This document shows, piece by piece, positions 8,271 through 17,006 of a stretch of DNA of 64,000 nt. The notes beneath the pieces were generated by a model. The model did not search any database. It was given only the letters and a program-made list of their open reading frames with translations, and was not told the DNA's origin. This DNA is from Aurantimonas sp. 22II-16-19i. GTDB taxonomy: Bacteria > Pseudomonadota > Alphaproteobacteria > Rhizobiales > Rhizobiaceae. How positions within the stretch are numbered: position 1 is the stretch's first letter; each line of letters starts with the position of its first letter. Where the stretch lies: the NCBI RefSeq assembly GCF_002088275.1, contig NZ_AQQS01000006.1, positions 1 through 64,000 on the forward strand, in the 5' to 3' direction. The translations under genes were made by a program, and so were the position numbers.

Positions 8271-10031
8271 TCAGCCGACGGCCTTCGGCTTCCTGCCGAC
8301 GGCGCTCTGCGGGTTGAGCTTGCCGATGTTGCCGCTCTCGGTGCCGGCGGCGGGGTCGATCACCGCGTTGACGAGGGTCGGCCGCCCCGAATCCATCGCC
8401 TCGGCGACGGCGCGGGCGAGCTCGTCGGGGGTGGTGGCGTTGACGCCGACGCCGCCGAAGGCCTCCATCATCCTGTCGTAGCGGGCGTTCTCGACGAAGA
8501 CCGTGGTCGCGGCGTCGTCGCCGCCGGACGGATTGACGTCGGTGCCGCGGTAGATGCCGTTGTTGTTGAAGACGACGACGCAGACCGGCAGCCGGTAGCG
8601 GCAGATCGTCTCGATCTCCATGCCCGAGAACCCGAAGGCGCTGTCGCCCTCGACCGCCAGCACCGGCTTGCCGGTCTCGATGGCGGCGGCGATGGCAAAG
8701 CCCATGCCGATGCCCATGATGCCCCAGGTGCCGACGTCGAGACGCTTGCGCGGCTGGTACATGTCGATGATGCCGCGGGCGAGGTCGAGGGTGTTGGCGC
8801 CCTCGTTGACGAGGATGGCGTCGGGGCGATCCTTGACGATCTGCCTGAGCGCGGAGAGCGCTCCGTGGAAGTCCATCGGGCTCGAGTTCCTGCCGAGCCG
8901 GCCGGCCATCTTCGAAAGATTGTCCTGCTTCTTGGCCTCGATCGTCTCGATCCAGGCAACGGGCGGGGCCTGCCAGCCGGACGAGATCCTGTCGAGGAGC
9001 GCGGCGACGCAGGAGCCGATGTCGCCGACCAGCGGCGCCGCGATCTCGACGTTGCTGTCCATCTCCTTCGGCTCGATGTCGATCTGGATGAACCGCTTGG
9101 AGCCGGGCGGGCCCCAGCTCTTGCCCTTGCCGTGGGAGAGCAGCCAGTTGAGCCGCGCGCCGACGAGGACGACGACGTCGGCGTCCTTCAGCACCAGCGA
9201 GCGGGCGGCGCTCGCACATTGCGGATGGGTGTCGGGCAAAAGCCCCTTGGCCATGCTCATCGGCAGATAGGGGATGCCGCTCGCCTCGATCAGGGCGCGG
9301 ATGTCGTCGTCTGCCTGGGCGTAGGCGGCGCCCTTGCCGAGGATGATCAGCGGCCGCTCGGCGCCTTTCAGGACGTCGATGGCCCGCTTCACCGCGTCCG
9401 GGCCGGGAATCTGCGCCGGAGCCGGATCGATGACCTTCACCAGCGAACGGGCGCCGAGCTCGGCATCGACGACCTGGGAGAGGAGCTTGGCCGGAACGTC
9501 GAGATAGACGCCGCCGGGCCGCCCCGACAGCGCGGCGCGGATGGCCCTTGCAACCGCGATGCCGATGTCCTCGGCATGGAGCACCCGGAAGGCCGCCTTG
9601 CAGAGCGGCCTGGCGATGGCGAGCTGGTCCATCTCCTCGTAGTCGCCCTGCTGCAGGTCGACGATCTCGCGCTCGGACGAGCCGCTGATCAGGATCATCG
9701 GGAAGCAGTTGGTGGTGGCGTTGGCGAGCGCCGTCAGGCCGTTGAGGAAGCCCGGCGCCGAGACCGTCAGGCAGATGCCGGGCTTTTTGGTTAGGAAGCC
9801 GGCGATGGCGGCGGCGTTGCCGGCATGCTGCTCGTGGCGGAACGAGATGACGCGCAGGCCCTCCGCCTGGGCCAGCCGGCCGAGATCGGTGATCGGGATG
9901 CCGGGAACGCCATAGATGGTGGTCAGGCCGTTCAGCTTCAGCGCGTCGATGATCAGATGGAAGCCATCGGTCTGCGCGGGTGCCGTGTCCGGTGCGTCTT
10001 CGGTCTCGATGACCTCAGCCAGTGCCGACAT
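8271..10031 (-). CDS. oxc: Oxalyl-CoA decarboxylase (thiamine diphosphate enzyme)
   Basis: A 586-residue thiamine diphosphate-dependent decarboxylase that turns oxalyl-CoA into formyl-CoA and CO2. The cofactor-activating glutamate is in [13 protein letters not shown] (Glu67), QGDYEEMDQ sits in the active-site region, and the C-terminal cofactor motif runs from [13 protein letters not shown] to FNNNGIYRG. Slightly longer than the Oxalobacter enzyme (568) because of an N-terminal extension of about 15 residues. Start 10031 has GGAGG 10 nt upstream. It is the first gene of the oxalate locus, with a long regulatory region upstream. Other ThDP enzymes such as acetolactate synthase are excluded by the close match of the whole chain and by the neighbouring frc. 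Confidence 0.93.
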   Translation of the reverse strand: MSALAEVIETEDAPDTAPAQTDGFHLIIDALKLNGLTTIYGVPGIPITDLGRLAQAEGLRVISFRHEQHAGNAAAIAGFLTKKPGICLTVSAPGFLNGLTALANATTNCFPMILISGSSEREIVDLQQGDYEEMDQLAIARPLCKAAFRVLHAEDIGIAVARAIRAALSGRPGGVYLDVPAKLLSQVVDAELGARSLVKVIDPAPAQIPGPDAVKRAIDVLKGAERPLIILGKGAAYAQADDDIRALIEASGIPYLPMSMAKGLLPDTHPQCASAARSLVLKDADVVVLVGARLNWLLSHGKGKSWGPPGSKRFIQIDIEPKEMDSNVEIAAPLVGDIGSCVAALLDRISSGWQAPPVAWIETIEAKKQDNLSKMAGRLGRNSSPMDFHGALSALRQIVKDRPDAILVNEGANTLDLARGIIDMYQPRKRLDVGTWGIMGIGMGFAIAAAIETGKPVLAVEGDSAFGFSGMEIETICRYRLPVCVVVFNNNGIYRGTDVNPSGGDDAATTVFVENARYDRMMEAFGGVGVNATTPDELARAVAEAMDSGRPTLVNAVIDPAAGTESGNIGKLNPQSAVGRKPKAVG

Positions 10032-10396
10032 TGTCTCTTGTCCTCCCGAATGGTCGCGGCCGTTGGCCGGCCTGCCGATTGTCCGCAATCCCCGGCCGAG
10101 GGCCGCGATCGCCTGTCCCCATGCGCCGACCGGGCGCCTGCCGGGACGCCGGCCGTGGGCACGGCTTTCCCGTTCGTCCGCGCCGTCCCGGGGGCGGCGG
10201 AGGACGTGAAGCCTCGTGCGGACGGCGAGCGGCCGCGCGGCTTGCCTGGCCATGCGGCGGCCAGACCCAGTCGAAGTGCAGTAATGCTTGGCGTGTGACA
10301 GCAACTCAGTGCCGTCCCGGCGGACGAAGACCGTCCAGCCGGTGAATGATGCAGTGAGTCAGTGACCTCCGCCTCATTGCTCCAATGACGTTATTG

Positions 10397-10412
10397 CTGG
10401 CATGCCAGATAC
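10397..10412. promoter_or_regulatory. 16-nt palindromic repeat, copy 1
   Basis: CTGGCATGCCAGATAC contains the perfect 12-bp palindrome CTGGCATGCCAG. An identical 16-mer lies 340 bp away at 10737-10752. This copy is about 365 bp upstream of oxc. Likely a dimeric repressor or activator site. Confidence 0.5.
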
Positions 10413-10736
10413 CAACCGTCAAGTTGGAATTCATCGAAACGTCATCGGGAGCGGAACTTTCGATTGTGCAGCGCCGCACGCGAAGACAATGCCGCAGCCT
10501 CGTTTTCCGTTGGATCTGGACGCAGAAGAGGCGCGGGAAGTGTCGTCGATTGCAGATGGTCAGGGGCTTCGGAAGCAGAACGGGCGAACTGCGGGAGGCC
10601 GACGCGGCGCCGTGTGCAGCTGCGATCCGGCGCCGCCTCCTGCCGGCGCATGGGCGCCGCTCACGAGGGCCGAGCCGTGCCAGGCATGCATGATGCTCGG
10701 GTCAGCCATGCAGCGGGGCGCGTTGCCCGTCATTCT

Positions 10737-10752
10737 CTGGCATGCCAGATAC
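10737..10752. promoter_or_regulatory. 16-nt palindromic repeat, copy 2
   Basis: The second exact copy of CTGGCATGCCAGATAC ends 53 bp before the start codon of the 45-codon gene, a usual place for an operator. The shared site links that gene to the oxc upstream region. Confidence 0.5.
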
Positions 10753-10805
10753 AAGGCCAGCCGACGGACAGTCCGCGGATCAGATCGAACCACCGGAGCC
10801 AGCCC

Positions 10806-10943
10806 ATGCCGACGACCCACGCGAGCCTTTCCGGCACCCGCAACGCCGAGCCCCGCGGCCTCTTCGCCGCCGTGATGGCCTTTCTCGACAAGCGTGCCGT
10901 GAACGAGGCGAAGACCCGCAGCTACGTGCCGTTCGGCCTCTGA
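10806..10943 (+). CDS. 45-residue microprotein of unknown function
   Basis: A short gene, MPTTHASLSGTRNAEPRG onward, ending in SYVPFGL. GGAG lies 7 nt before the ATG; third codon positions are almost all G or C, like real genes here; a palindrome lies 54 bp upstream and a perfect terminator stem 61 bp downstream. It therefore looks like a complete one-gene transcription unit. The middle (AAVMAFLDKRAVNEAK) could form an amphipathic helix; there is no signal peptide and no cysteine. I recognise no family. The shared palindrome suggests co-regulation with the oxalate genes, which is inference. Confidence 0.6.
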   Translation: MPTTHASLSGTRNAEPRGLFAAVMAFLDKRAVNEAKTRSYVPFGL

Positions 10944-11004
10944 GCCGCGCGACCGCGTCAACTCCGGATCGGGCTCACCGATGAGCCGTCCGGACCGGAT
11001 CTCG

Positions 11005-11039
11005 AAACGCCCTGCGTCCCGATGGACGACAGGGCGTTT
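11005..11039. terminator. Bidirectional terminator between the microprotein gene and the AraC gene
   Basis: AAACGCCCTG and CAGGGCGTTT pair perfectly over 10 bp around a 15-nt loop. The A-rich and T-rich outer ends give a short U run in both directions, and the hairpin abuts the stop of the convergent AraC gene. Confidence 0.75.
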
Positions 11040-12220
11040 CACATTTCTGCGGGATGCAGGACCTGTTTGCGCCAGATCTGCGGGGCGAGCTTGTTCTTCT
11101 GGCGGAACGCCCGCGAGAATGCCGTGGCGTCGCTGTAGCCGACCTCGAAGGCGATCTCCGTCAGCGGCATCGCCGTGTCGCGCAGCAGCCGGCTCGCCGC
11201 CTCGATCCGCATATGCAGGAGGATGCGGCGAAAGCTCGTCTCCTCCGCCGCCAGGCCGCGGTTCAACGCCCGTTCGCTGATCCCCAGCTCCAGCGCGACG
11301 TCGGCGAGGCGGGGCGTGCGGCCGCGGCCGACCTCGGCGCCGACCTGCCGCGCCACCACCTCCGCCAGCGACGGCTCATGGTGGCGGCTCGCTCGCAGCT
11401 TCGCGAAGTAGCTCTCCAGATGCTCGATCAGCAGCGGGTCGGGCGACGGCATGGCGAGGTCGAGCAGGGCGCGGTCGAAGAACAGGGCCGATTCCCGCTT
11501 GCCGAATTCGACGGCAGTGTCGAAATATTGGGCATGATGATGGTGCCGGGTGAGCGGCAGATGGGTGAAGTCCACCCGCATCGCTCGCCAGCGCGTGCCG
11601 AACAGCCGGCGGAACGCGGCATTCAGCATGCCGAGGGTGAATTCGGCGTCCTGCCGTCGGTGCCGCACGCGCGGATCGTCGATCCGGTAGACGATCCGGG
11701 CGAGGTCGCCATCGACCTCCAGCGTGATGGCGGAGCGTTCCTGCAGATCCTCGAAATGATCGGCGAAGAGCTGCAGCCCCTCCCGGACCGTGCGGGCGTG
11801 GATGAGCAGATAGCCGATCGGGCCGAGGTCGGTCATCAGGAAGGTCTCGCCGAATTCCAGCCCGAAATGCTCGTTTCCGGTCAGTTCCGCGGCTTCCTCG
11901 AGAAGCTGCGTGTAGTCGCGCAGCGGCATCGCGTTGGTGCCGCTCTGGGGCCGGTGGGCGAGCGCCCGGTACTTGTGGAGCAGCCTTTCGGGATCGCCGC
12001 CCATGCGCCGCGTGGTCTCGTCGATCCCCTTGGCGGCGGTGAGGAGGATCTCCGGATCGGTGAGGTCGGAGGGACGCTGGCCGATGCGCTGCGCCGGACC
12101 AGTCACGCCCTTTTCTTGGCAATGCGCTTGCTCTGGCATGAGGACGAACTCCGCTCTGGCTTGGAAAGCGTTGACGGGGATGGTTTCCGGCAAAGCAAGA
12201 ACGGGGCCACTTGCCTGCAT
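11039..12220 (-). CDS. AraC-family transcriptional regulator
   Basis: A 393-residue regulator of the AraC/XylS family. An N-terminal ligand domain of the arabinose-binding-like type found in OruR- and ArgR-like regulators (about 70-260) is followed by two helix-turn-helix units near 290-390 (LADVALELGISERALNRGL and LTEIAFEVGYSDATAFSRAF). Start 12220 has GGGAG 7 nt upstream. It is divergent from the copper amine oxidase across 181 bp that contain two 16-bp direct repeats spaced 21 bp apart, the usual arrangement for AraC-type sites. It most likely activates the amine oxidase and importer genes in response to an amine or its aldehyde; the ligand is not known. Confidence 0.88.
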   Translation of the reverse strand: MQASGPVLALPETIPVNAFQARAEFVLMPEQAHCQEKGVTGPAQRIGQRPSDLTDPEILLTAAKGIDETTRRMGGDPERLLHKYRALAHRPQSGTNAMPLRDYTQLLEEAAELTGNEHFGLEFGETFLMTDLGPIGYLLIHARTVREGLQLFADHFEDLQERSAITLEVDGDLARIVYRIDDPRVRHRRQDAEFTLGMLNAAFRRLFGTRWRAMRVDFTHLPLTRHHHHAQYFDTAVEFGKRESALFFDRALLDLAMPSPDPLLIEHLESYFAKLRASRHHEPSLAEVVARQVGAEVGRGRTPRLADVALELGISERALNRGLAAEETSFRRILLHMRIEAASRLLRDTAMPLTEIAFEVGYSDATAFSRAFRQKNKLAPQIWRKQVLHPAEM

Positions 12221-12272
12221 CGTCCCGCTCCCTTCGTCACGCCGCCCGCGACCCGCACAGGGTCCGGCACCG

Positions 12273-12309
12273 GGCGCAAACTGCCAAGAAGCTGGCGCAA
12301 TCGGCCAAG
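12273..12309. promoter_or_regulatory. Two direct repeats, likely AraC-type binding sites
   Basis: GGCGCAAACTGCCAAG (12273-12288) and GGCGCAATCGGCCAAG (12294-12309) match at 13 of 16 positions and start 21 bp apart, two helical turns. This is the layout of AraC-family monomer pairs. The second repeat ends about 92 bp before the amine oxidase start. Confidence 0.6.
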
Positions 12310-12401
12310 CGGGCGGCGGGGCGCCTGACTAAGCTCGTCTCCACCGAGGAACGGAAGGCTGCGACTGCAGCCAGGGCCGTCAGAGAGCGAAGGATCCGGC
12401 G

Positions 12402-14375
12402 ATGAATGTGAGCGAGGCGAAGTTCGAACCCGCAACCGGCCAGGCGACGCCGTTCGTCTCCGCCGGCGTCACCCATCCGCTGCAGCCGCTCACCGGAGAG
12501 GAGATGCATCTCGCCATGAAGATCGCCGGCGAGGCCCTCGGTCTCGGCGCCGATACGCTGTTCGAGCTGGTGGAACTGAACGAGCCTTCGAAGGACGCCG
12601 TCTGGGCGTTCCAGCCCGGCGACCCGATCCTGCGGGAGGCGCGGGTCAACGTCTATCCGCGGCGGGGGCTCGGCGTCTGGCGCTGCACCGTCAGCCTGGC
12701 GGAAGAGACGCTCTTGACGAAGACCTTCCACGAGACCGCCCGGCCGATGATCCAGCCGGAGGAGTTCCTGGAGGTCGAGGCCTGCGTCAAGCTCGATCCG
12801 CGCTTCGTGGAAGCCTGCGCCAAGCGCGGCATCACCGACATGTCCATGGTCTGCGTCGACCCCTGGTCGGCCGGCAACTTCGGCGTCGAGGGCGAGGAAG
12901 GCCTCCACCTCTCCCACACCTTTGCCTGGGTGCGCACCCGCGAGGACGACAATCTCTACGCCCACCCGCTCGAGGGGCTCAACGCCGTCGTCGACATCAA
13001 GACGATGACGGTGCTGCGGGTCGACGATCACGGCGGCGCGCCGGTGCCGTGGAAGGAAGTGAACTATGCCGCGCAGTTTCAGGGCGAGTTCCGCGACGAC
13101 CTGAAGCCCATCGACATCGAGCAGAAGGAGGGCGTGAGCTTCGTCCTCGACGGCCATCACATCACCTGGGCCGACTGGTCCATGGTGATCGGCTTCTCCT
13201 CGCGGGAGGGCCTGACGCTGCACGACATCAAGGTCGCCGGGCGGCCGGTGATCTACCGCGCCTCGATCGCCGAGATGGTGGTGCCCTACGGTTCGACCGA
13301 GAAGGCGCATTTCCGCAAGAACGTCTTCGACATCGGCGAATACGGCATCGGCAAGCTGGCGAACTCGCTGAAGCTCGGCTGCGACTGCCTCGGCGCCATC
13401 GCCTATCTCGACGCGGTCTATGCCAACCGGACCGGCGAGACGATCACCATCGAGAACGCCATCTGCATCCACGAGGAAGACGACGGCATCGCCTGGAAGC
13501 ACTGGGACTTCCGCACCGAGAAGACCGAGGTCCGGCGGGCCCGGCGCCTGGTGATCTCCTCGATCGCCACCGTCGGCAACTACGAATACGGCTTCTACTG
13601 GTACTTCCATCTCGACGGCACGATCGAGCACGAGATCAAGGCGACCGGCATCATCAACACCGTCGCCTGCGAGCCGGGAAGCCCGGGCAAGTACGGTGTC
13701 GAGGTGGCGCCGGGCGTCTCCGGCCAGATCCACCAGCACCTGTTCTGCGCCAGGCTCGACATGGCGATCGACGGCAAGGACAATTGCGTCGTCGAATGCA
13801 ACACGCTCACGGCGCCGATGGGGCCGGAAAACCCCTATGGCAACGCCTTCTGGATCGAGGAGACGACGCTCGAAACCGAATGCGGGCGCTCGCGCAACGC
13901 CGACACCGAACGCTACTGGAAATTCGTCAGCGCGAGCCGCAAGAACGCCGTCGGCAGGCCCACCGCCTACAAGCTCCATCCCGTTCACGCGGTGCGCAAC
14001 TTCTACCAGCCGGGCTCGCCCTCGGGGATGCGCGCCAGCTTCACCGACCAGCATCTCTGGGTGACCGCTTTTGCGGCCGAGGAGCGCTACCCGGCCGGCG
14101 ACCACGTCAACCACTCGGACGGCTCCGACGGCGTCGCCGCCTATGCCGCCAAGGGACGGCCGGTCGCCGGCGAGGACCTCGTCGCCTGGCACGTCTTCGG
14201 GCTGCATCACCAGCCGCGGGTCGAGGACTTTCCCGTCCAGCCCTGCGTGACGACGGGATTCACGCTGATGCCGACGGGCTTCTTCGACGGCAATCCGAAC
14301 ATGGACCTGCCGCCGGACATCAACAAGAAGAGCAGCCACGTCAACGCCTGCTGCCACGCGGCGGCGGCGGAATGA
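12402..14375 (+). CDS. Copper/topaquinone primary-amine oxidase
   Basis: A 657-residue copper amine oxidase, which oxidises a primary amine to aldehyde, ammonia and hydrogen peroxide. The catalytic base lies in YLDAVYANRTG (Asp337); the tyrosine that becomes topaquinone is Tyr394 in TVGNYEYG; copper ligands are His444 and His446 in QIHQHLF and His602 or His603 in GLHHQPRVEDFP. All needed residues are present. There is no signal peptide, so it should act in the cytoplasm, unlike the periplasmic E. coli enzyme. It is divergent from an AraC regulator and followed by a polyamine-type ABC importer, so imported amine is the likely substrate. No aldehyde dehydrogenase or catalase is nearby. Confidence 0.92.
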   Translation: MNVSEAKFEPATGQATPFVSAGVTHPLQPLTGEEMHLAMKIAGEALGLGADTLFELVELNEPSKDAVWAFQPGDPILREARVNVYPRRGLGVWRCTVSLAEETLLTKTFHETARPMIQPEEFLEVEACVKLDPRFVEACAKRGITDMSMVCVDPWSAGNFGVEGEEGLHLSHTFAWVRTREDDNLYAHPLEGLNAVVDIKTMTVLRVDDHGGAPVPWKEVNYAAQFQGEFRDDLKPIDIEQKEGVSFVLDGHHITWADWSMVIGFSSREGLTLHDIKVAGRPVIYRASIAEMVVPYGSTEKAHFRKNVFDIGEYGIGKLANSLKLGCDCLGAIAYLDAVYANRTGETITIENAICIHEEDDGIAWKHWDFRTEKTEVRRARRLVISSIATVGNYEYGFYWYFHLDGTIEHEIKATGIINTVACEPGSPGKYGVEVAPGVSGQIHQHLFCARLDMAIDGKDNCVVECNTLTAPMGPENPYGNAFWIEETTLETECGRSRNADTERYWKFVSASRKNAVGRPTAYKLHPVHAVRNFYQPGSPSGMRASFTDQHLWVTAFAAEERYPAGDHVNHSDGSDGVAAYAAKGRPVAGEDLVAWHVFGLHHQPRVEDFPVQPCVTTGFTLMPTGFFDGNPNMDLPPDINKKSSHVNACCHAAAAE

Positions 14376-14421
14376 GGCATCCCGCCTGATCCGGTCCGCT
14401 GCGGGGCGCGAGAGGGGCTCG

Positions 14422-14477
14422 TCGACCGGGCCCCTATCGACCCGGCCCCATCGACCCGCCCCCATCGACCGGGCCTC
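14422..14477 (+). repeat. Short tandem repeat, four units of about 14 bp
   Basis: Units beginning TCGACC at 14422, 14437, 14451 and 14465 (for example TCGACCCGGCCCCA) lie head to tail in the 207-bp gap between the amine oxidase and the solute-binding protein. The repeats are C-rich on this strand and could slow polymerase or vary in number. Confidence 0.6.
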
Positions 14478-14582
14478 AGCCGGACGGATGCCGGGCAGCC
14501 TCCGACCCATCGTCGAAAACCGCCACCGCGAGACGACCGCCGACCGTACCGAGCCGCCAACGTACCGAGAGAGGATCACTGC

Positions 14583-15857
14583 ATGCCAAAGTCGCTTGTC
14601 GGAATGCGCGGGTCGATCACCCGCAGATCGCTGCTCAAGACCTCCGCGGCCGGTGCGGCGGCGCTGGCCATGCCGATGATCGGCGGCCGCTCGGCCTACG
14701 CCTCCGAGGGCTCGGCCTATGCGATGGAGCTGTGGGAGAAGACCAAGAGCGACCTCGCCGCCATGGGCGACTTCCGCAAGGAGCTCAACATCCACGCCTG
14801 GGAGGGCTATACCGAAGAGCCCGTCCTCGATCCCTTCGCGTCCGAGGTCGGCGCGAAGGTGAACCCGCAGATGCTGATCTCCGACCCGGCGGCGGTGAAC
14901 AACCTGCGCTCGGGCGGCACCTCGACCTGGGACGTCATCAATCTCAACAATGCCTGGCAACGCAAGGAACTCTATCCCGAGGGGCTGATCACGCCGCTCG
15001 ACAAGGAGAAGTTCAAGCCGCTCTACGCCATGAACACGCCGAGCTTCCAGTGGCCCTATCTCTGGGCGATGGACCAGGGCGGCAACGAGCTCCTGGGCAT
15101 GATCCAGCGCTTCGGCCCCTCGGGCATCGGCGTCAACACCGACAAGATCTCCCGCGAGACCGTCGAGAAGGGCGGCTACATGGAGATCATCGAGGGCGCC
15201 AAGGGGCAGTACGGCATCCTCGACTACGAGAACTGGGTGATCATGCACACCTGCATGGCCGCCGGCTTCTCGCCCTTCCGCAAGCACACCGAAGCGGAGA
15301 TGGAGAGCTACCGGGAGCTGATCTTCAAGCTCTTCGCCAATGCCAAGAAGGTCTCCGACGACCAGGCGGCGCTCGCCCGCGACATGATCACCGGCGACAT
15401 CGTCGCCGTCATCCCCGGCAGCGTCTATTCGGTCTCGGCCGCCCGCTACGAGGGCGAGACGCAGATCGAGAGCGTCATGCCCGAGGACGGCATCGAGGAG
15501 ACCAAGACGGCGGCAAGCCCCAAGGGCAAGTCCGGCATCACCTGGATCGAGGTGACCTCGCTGGTGAAGAACCCGGCTCCGACGCCGCTGGCCGAAGCCT
15601 TCCTCGTCTACTGCCACACGCCGGAGGCCGCCTACCGCGTCGCCGCCAAGGCGCCGGGCACGCTCAACCCGATCGTCCAGATGGGCTCGCCCGACGTCCT
15701 TTCCCAGTTCAGCGAGGACGAGCTCGACGCGTTCCAGTGGGGCGAGAACGGCGTCTGGCTGCAGACGCTGCTCGACCGCTGCATCGATTTCGACATCAAC
15801 CCCGACTATGCGGCGATGCACGACCTCTACACCGAGGCGAAGCGCTCGCGCGGCTGA
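14583..15857 (+). CDS. ABC transporter substrate-binding protein, polyamine type (Tat signal)
   Basis: A 424-residue periplasmic binding protein of the spermidine/putrescine (PotD/PotF) superfamily. The N-terminus carries a twin-arginine motif, SITRRSLLKTSAAG, then a hydrophobic stretch and a probable cleavage after RSAYA near residue 40, so it should be exported folded by the Tat system. The core (LNIHAWEGYTEEPVLDPFAS) matches the start of the mature PotD-like fold. Start 14583 has GAGAGG upstream. It opens a four-gene importer set with the ATPase 75 bp downstream. Given the amine oxidase upstream, a primary amine or polyamine is the likely ligand; the exact one is unknown. Confidence 0.87.
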   Translation: MPKSLVGMRGSITRRSLLKTSAAGAAALAMPMIGGRSAYASEGSAYAMELWEKTKSDLAAMGDFRKELNIHAWEGYTEEPVLDPFASEVGAKVNPQMLISDPAAVNNLRSGGTSTWDVINLNNAWQRKELYPEGLITPLDKEKFKPLYAMNTPSFQWPYLWAMDQGGNELLGMIQRFGPSGIGVNTDKISRETVEKGGYMEIIEGAKGQYGILDYENWVIMHTCMAAGFSPFRKHTEAEMESYRELIFKLFANAKKVSDDQAALARDMITGDIVAVIPGSVYSVSAARYEGETQIESVMPEDGIEETKTAASPKGKSGITWIEVTSLVKNPAPTPLAEAFLVYCHTPEAAYRVAAKAPGTLNPIVQMGSPDVLSQFSEDELDAFQWGENGVWLQTLLDRCIDFDINPDYAAMHDLYTEAKRSRG

Positions 15858-15932
15858 GCCGCCTCGCCGAGAAGCACTGCCGGGGCACAGGTCCCGGTGG
15901 TCCCCATATCCGTCCCGAGCCGGTGAACGCCC

Positions 15933-17006
15933 ATGGCCCTTCTAGAGCTTCGCAAGGTCGACAAGTTCTTCGACGACTTCGTCGCCGTCGATCGTGTCTC
16001 GCTGTCCATCGAGGAGGGCGAGTTCTTCACCATCGTCGGCCCCTCCGGCTCGGGCAAGACGACGATGATCCGCATGCTGGTCGGCATGGACAAGCCGACC
16101 AACGGCGAGATCCTCCTGCGCGGCAAGGTGATCAACGACGTGCCGGCCAATCTCCGGCCGACCTGCATGGTGTTCCAGTCGCTGGCGCTCTTCCCGCATA
16201 TGAGCGTCGGCGCGAATGTCGAATATTCGATGAAGTGCAAGGGCGTGCCGAAGCCCGAGCGGCGCCGGCGGGCGATGCACTTCCTCGGCATCGCCCATCT
16301 GCCCGAGAGCTACTACGACAAGCCGGTCACCCAGTGCTCGGGCGGCGAGCGCCAGCGCGTCGCGATCGCCCGGGCGCTGGCCTTCGACCCGGAGATCCTG
16401 TTCTTCGACGAGCCGCTGTCGGCCATCGACTACCGGCTGCGCAAGGTGCTCGAGCGCGAATTGAAGGATATCCAGCGCGCCACCGGCAAGACCTTCGTCT
16501 ACATCACCCATTCCCTGGAAGAGGCGATGGTGATGTCGGACCGCATCGCCGTCATGCAGAAGGGCCGGATCGCCCAGATCGGCACGCCGCACGAGATCTA
16601 CCGCTCGCCCAACAGCCACTTCGTCTCCGAATTCATGGGCGAGGTGAACAGCTTCGCCGTCCGCCCGGACGGCGACGGCAGGCTGGTGGACCTCAAAAGC
16701 GGCCGCACCATCATCACCGTGCCCGACGCGACGCCGGCGGACCTGAAATCCGGCGTCCTCGTCGTGCGGCCGGAGGACATGCTGATGGGCCGGCAGATCC
16801 CGGCGGGGGCGGCCTTGGTGCTCGCCGGCCGCATCGTCAACGAATATGTGCTGGGCTCGCGGGTCCAGTATCAGGTGAAGGCCGAGGAGGATCTCTATCT
16901 CGTCGAGAAGATCCGCGCCGCCGATGACACCGAGACCGTCGGGTCCGATGTCGAGATCGGCTGGAAGCCCGCCGACGCGCGGATCTTCGCGGAGCCGATG
17001 CAATGA
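15933..17006 (+). CDS. ABC transporter ATP-binding protein, PotA-like
   Basis: A 357-residue ABC ATPase of the polyamine/spermidine type. Walker A GPSGSGKTT (about residues 37-45), signature QCSGGERQRV, Walker B ILFFDEPLSAID and a C-terminal TOBE-like domain (about 240-357) are all visible. It supplies energy for amine import. The stop overlaps the next permease start by 4 nt (ATGA), so the genes are translationally coupled. The Shine-Dalgarno sequence is weak (GGTGA). Confidence 0.92.
   Translation: MALLELRKVDKFFDDFVAVDRVSLSIEEGEFFTIVGPSGSGKTTMIRMLVGMDKPTNGEILLRGKVINDVPANLRPTCMVFQSLALFPHMSVGANVEYSMKCKGVPKPERRRRAMHFLGIAHLPESYYDKPVTQCSGGERQRVAIARALAFDPEILFFDEPLSAIDYRLRKVLERELKDIQRATGKTFVYITHSLEEAMVMSDRIAVMQKGRIAQIGTPHEIYRSPNSHFVSEFMGEVNSFAVRPDGDGRLVDLKSGRTIITVPDATPADLKSGVLVVRPEDMLMGRQIPAGAALVLAGRIVNEYVLGSRVQYQVKAEEDLYLVEKIRAADDTETVGSDVEIGWKPADARIFAEPMQ

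Larger units (their letters stand above)
10032..10805. other. 774-bp regulatory stretch upstream of oxc and of a 45-codon gene
   Basis: No convincing gene: overlapping reading frames here lack family features and sensible codon use. It contains two exact copies of CTGGCATGCCAGATAC (10397 and 10737). A weaker inverted repeat, CCAAC/GTTGG, follows the first copy near 10413-10427. The region is less GC-rich than its surroundings between about 10300 and 10550, as expected for promoters. Confidence 0.55.

Noticed and set aside
10402-10875. A 157-codon plus-strand frame in the oxc upstream region
   Set aside because: No family features or codon bias, and it overlaps the better-supported 45-codon gene and both palindromes.
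12237-15821. A 1194-codon open frame on the minus strand
   Set aside because: It is the mirror of the amine oxidase and binding-protein genes, rich in Arg/Asp/His/Val repeats typical of antisense frames.
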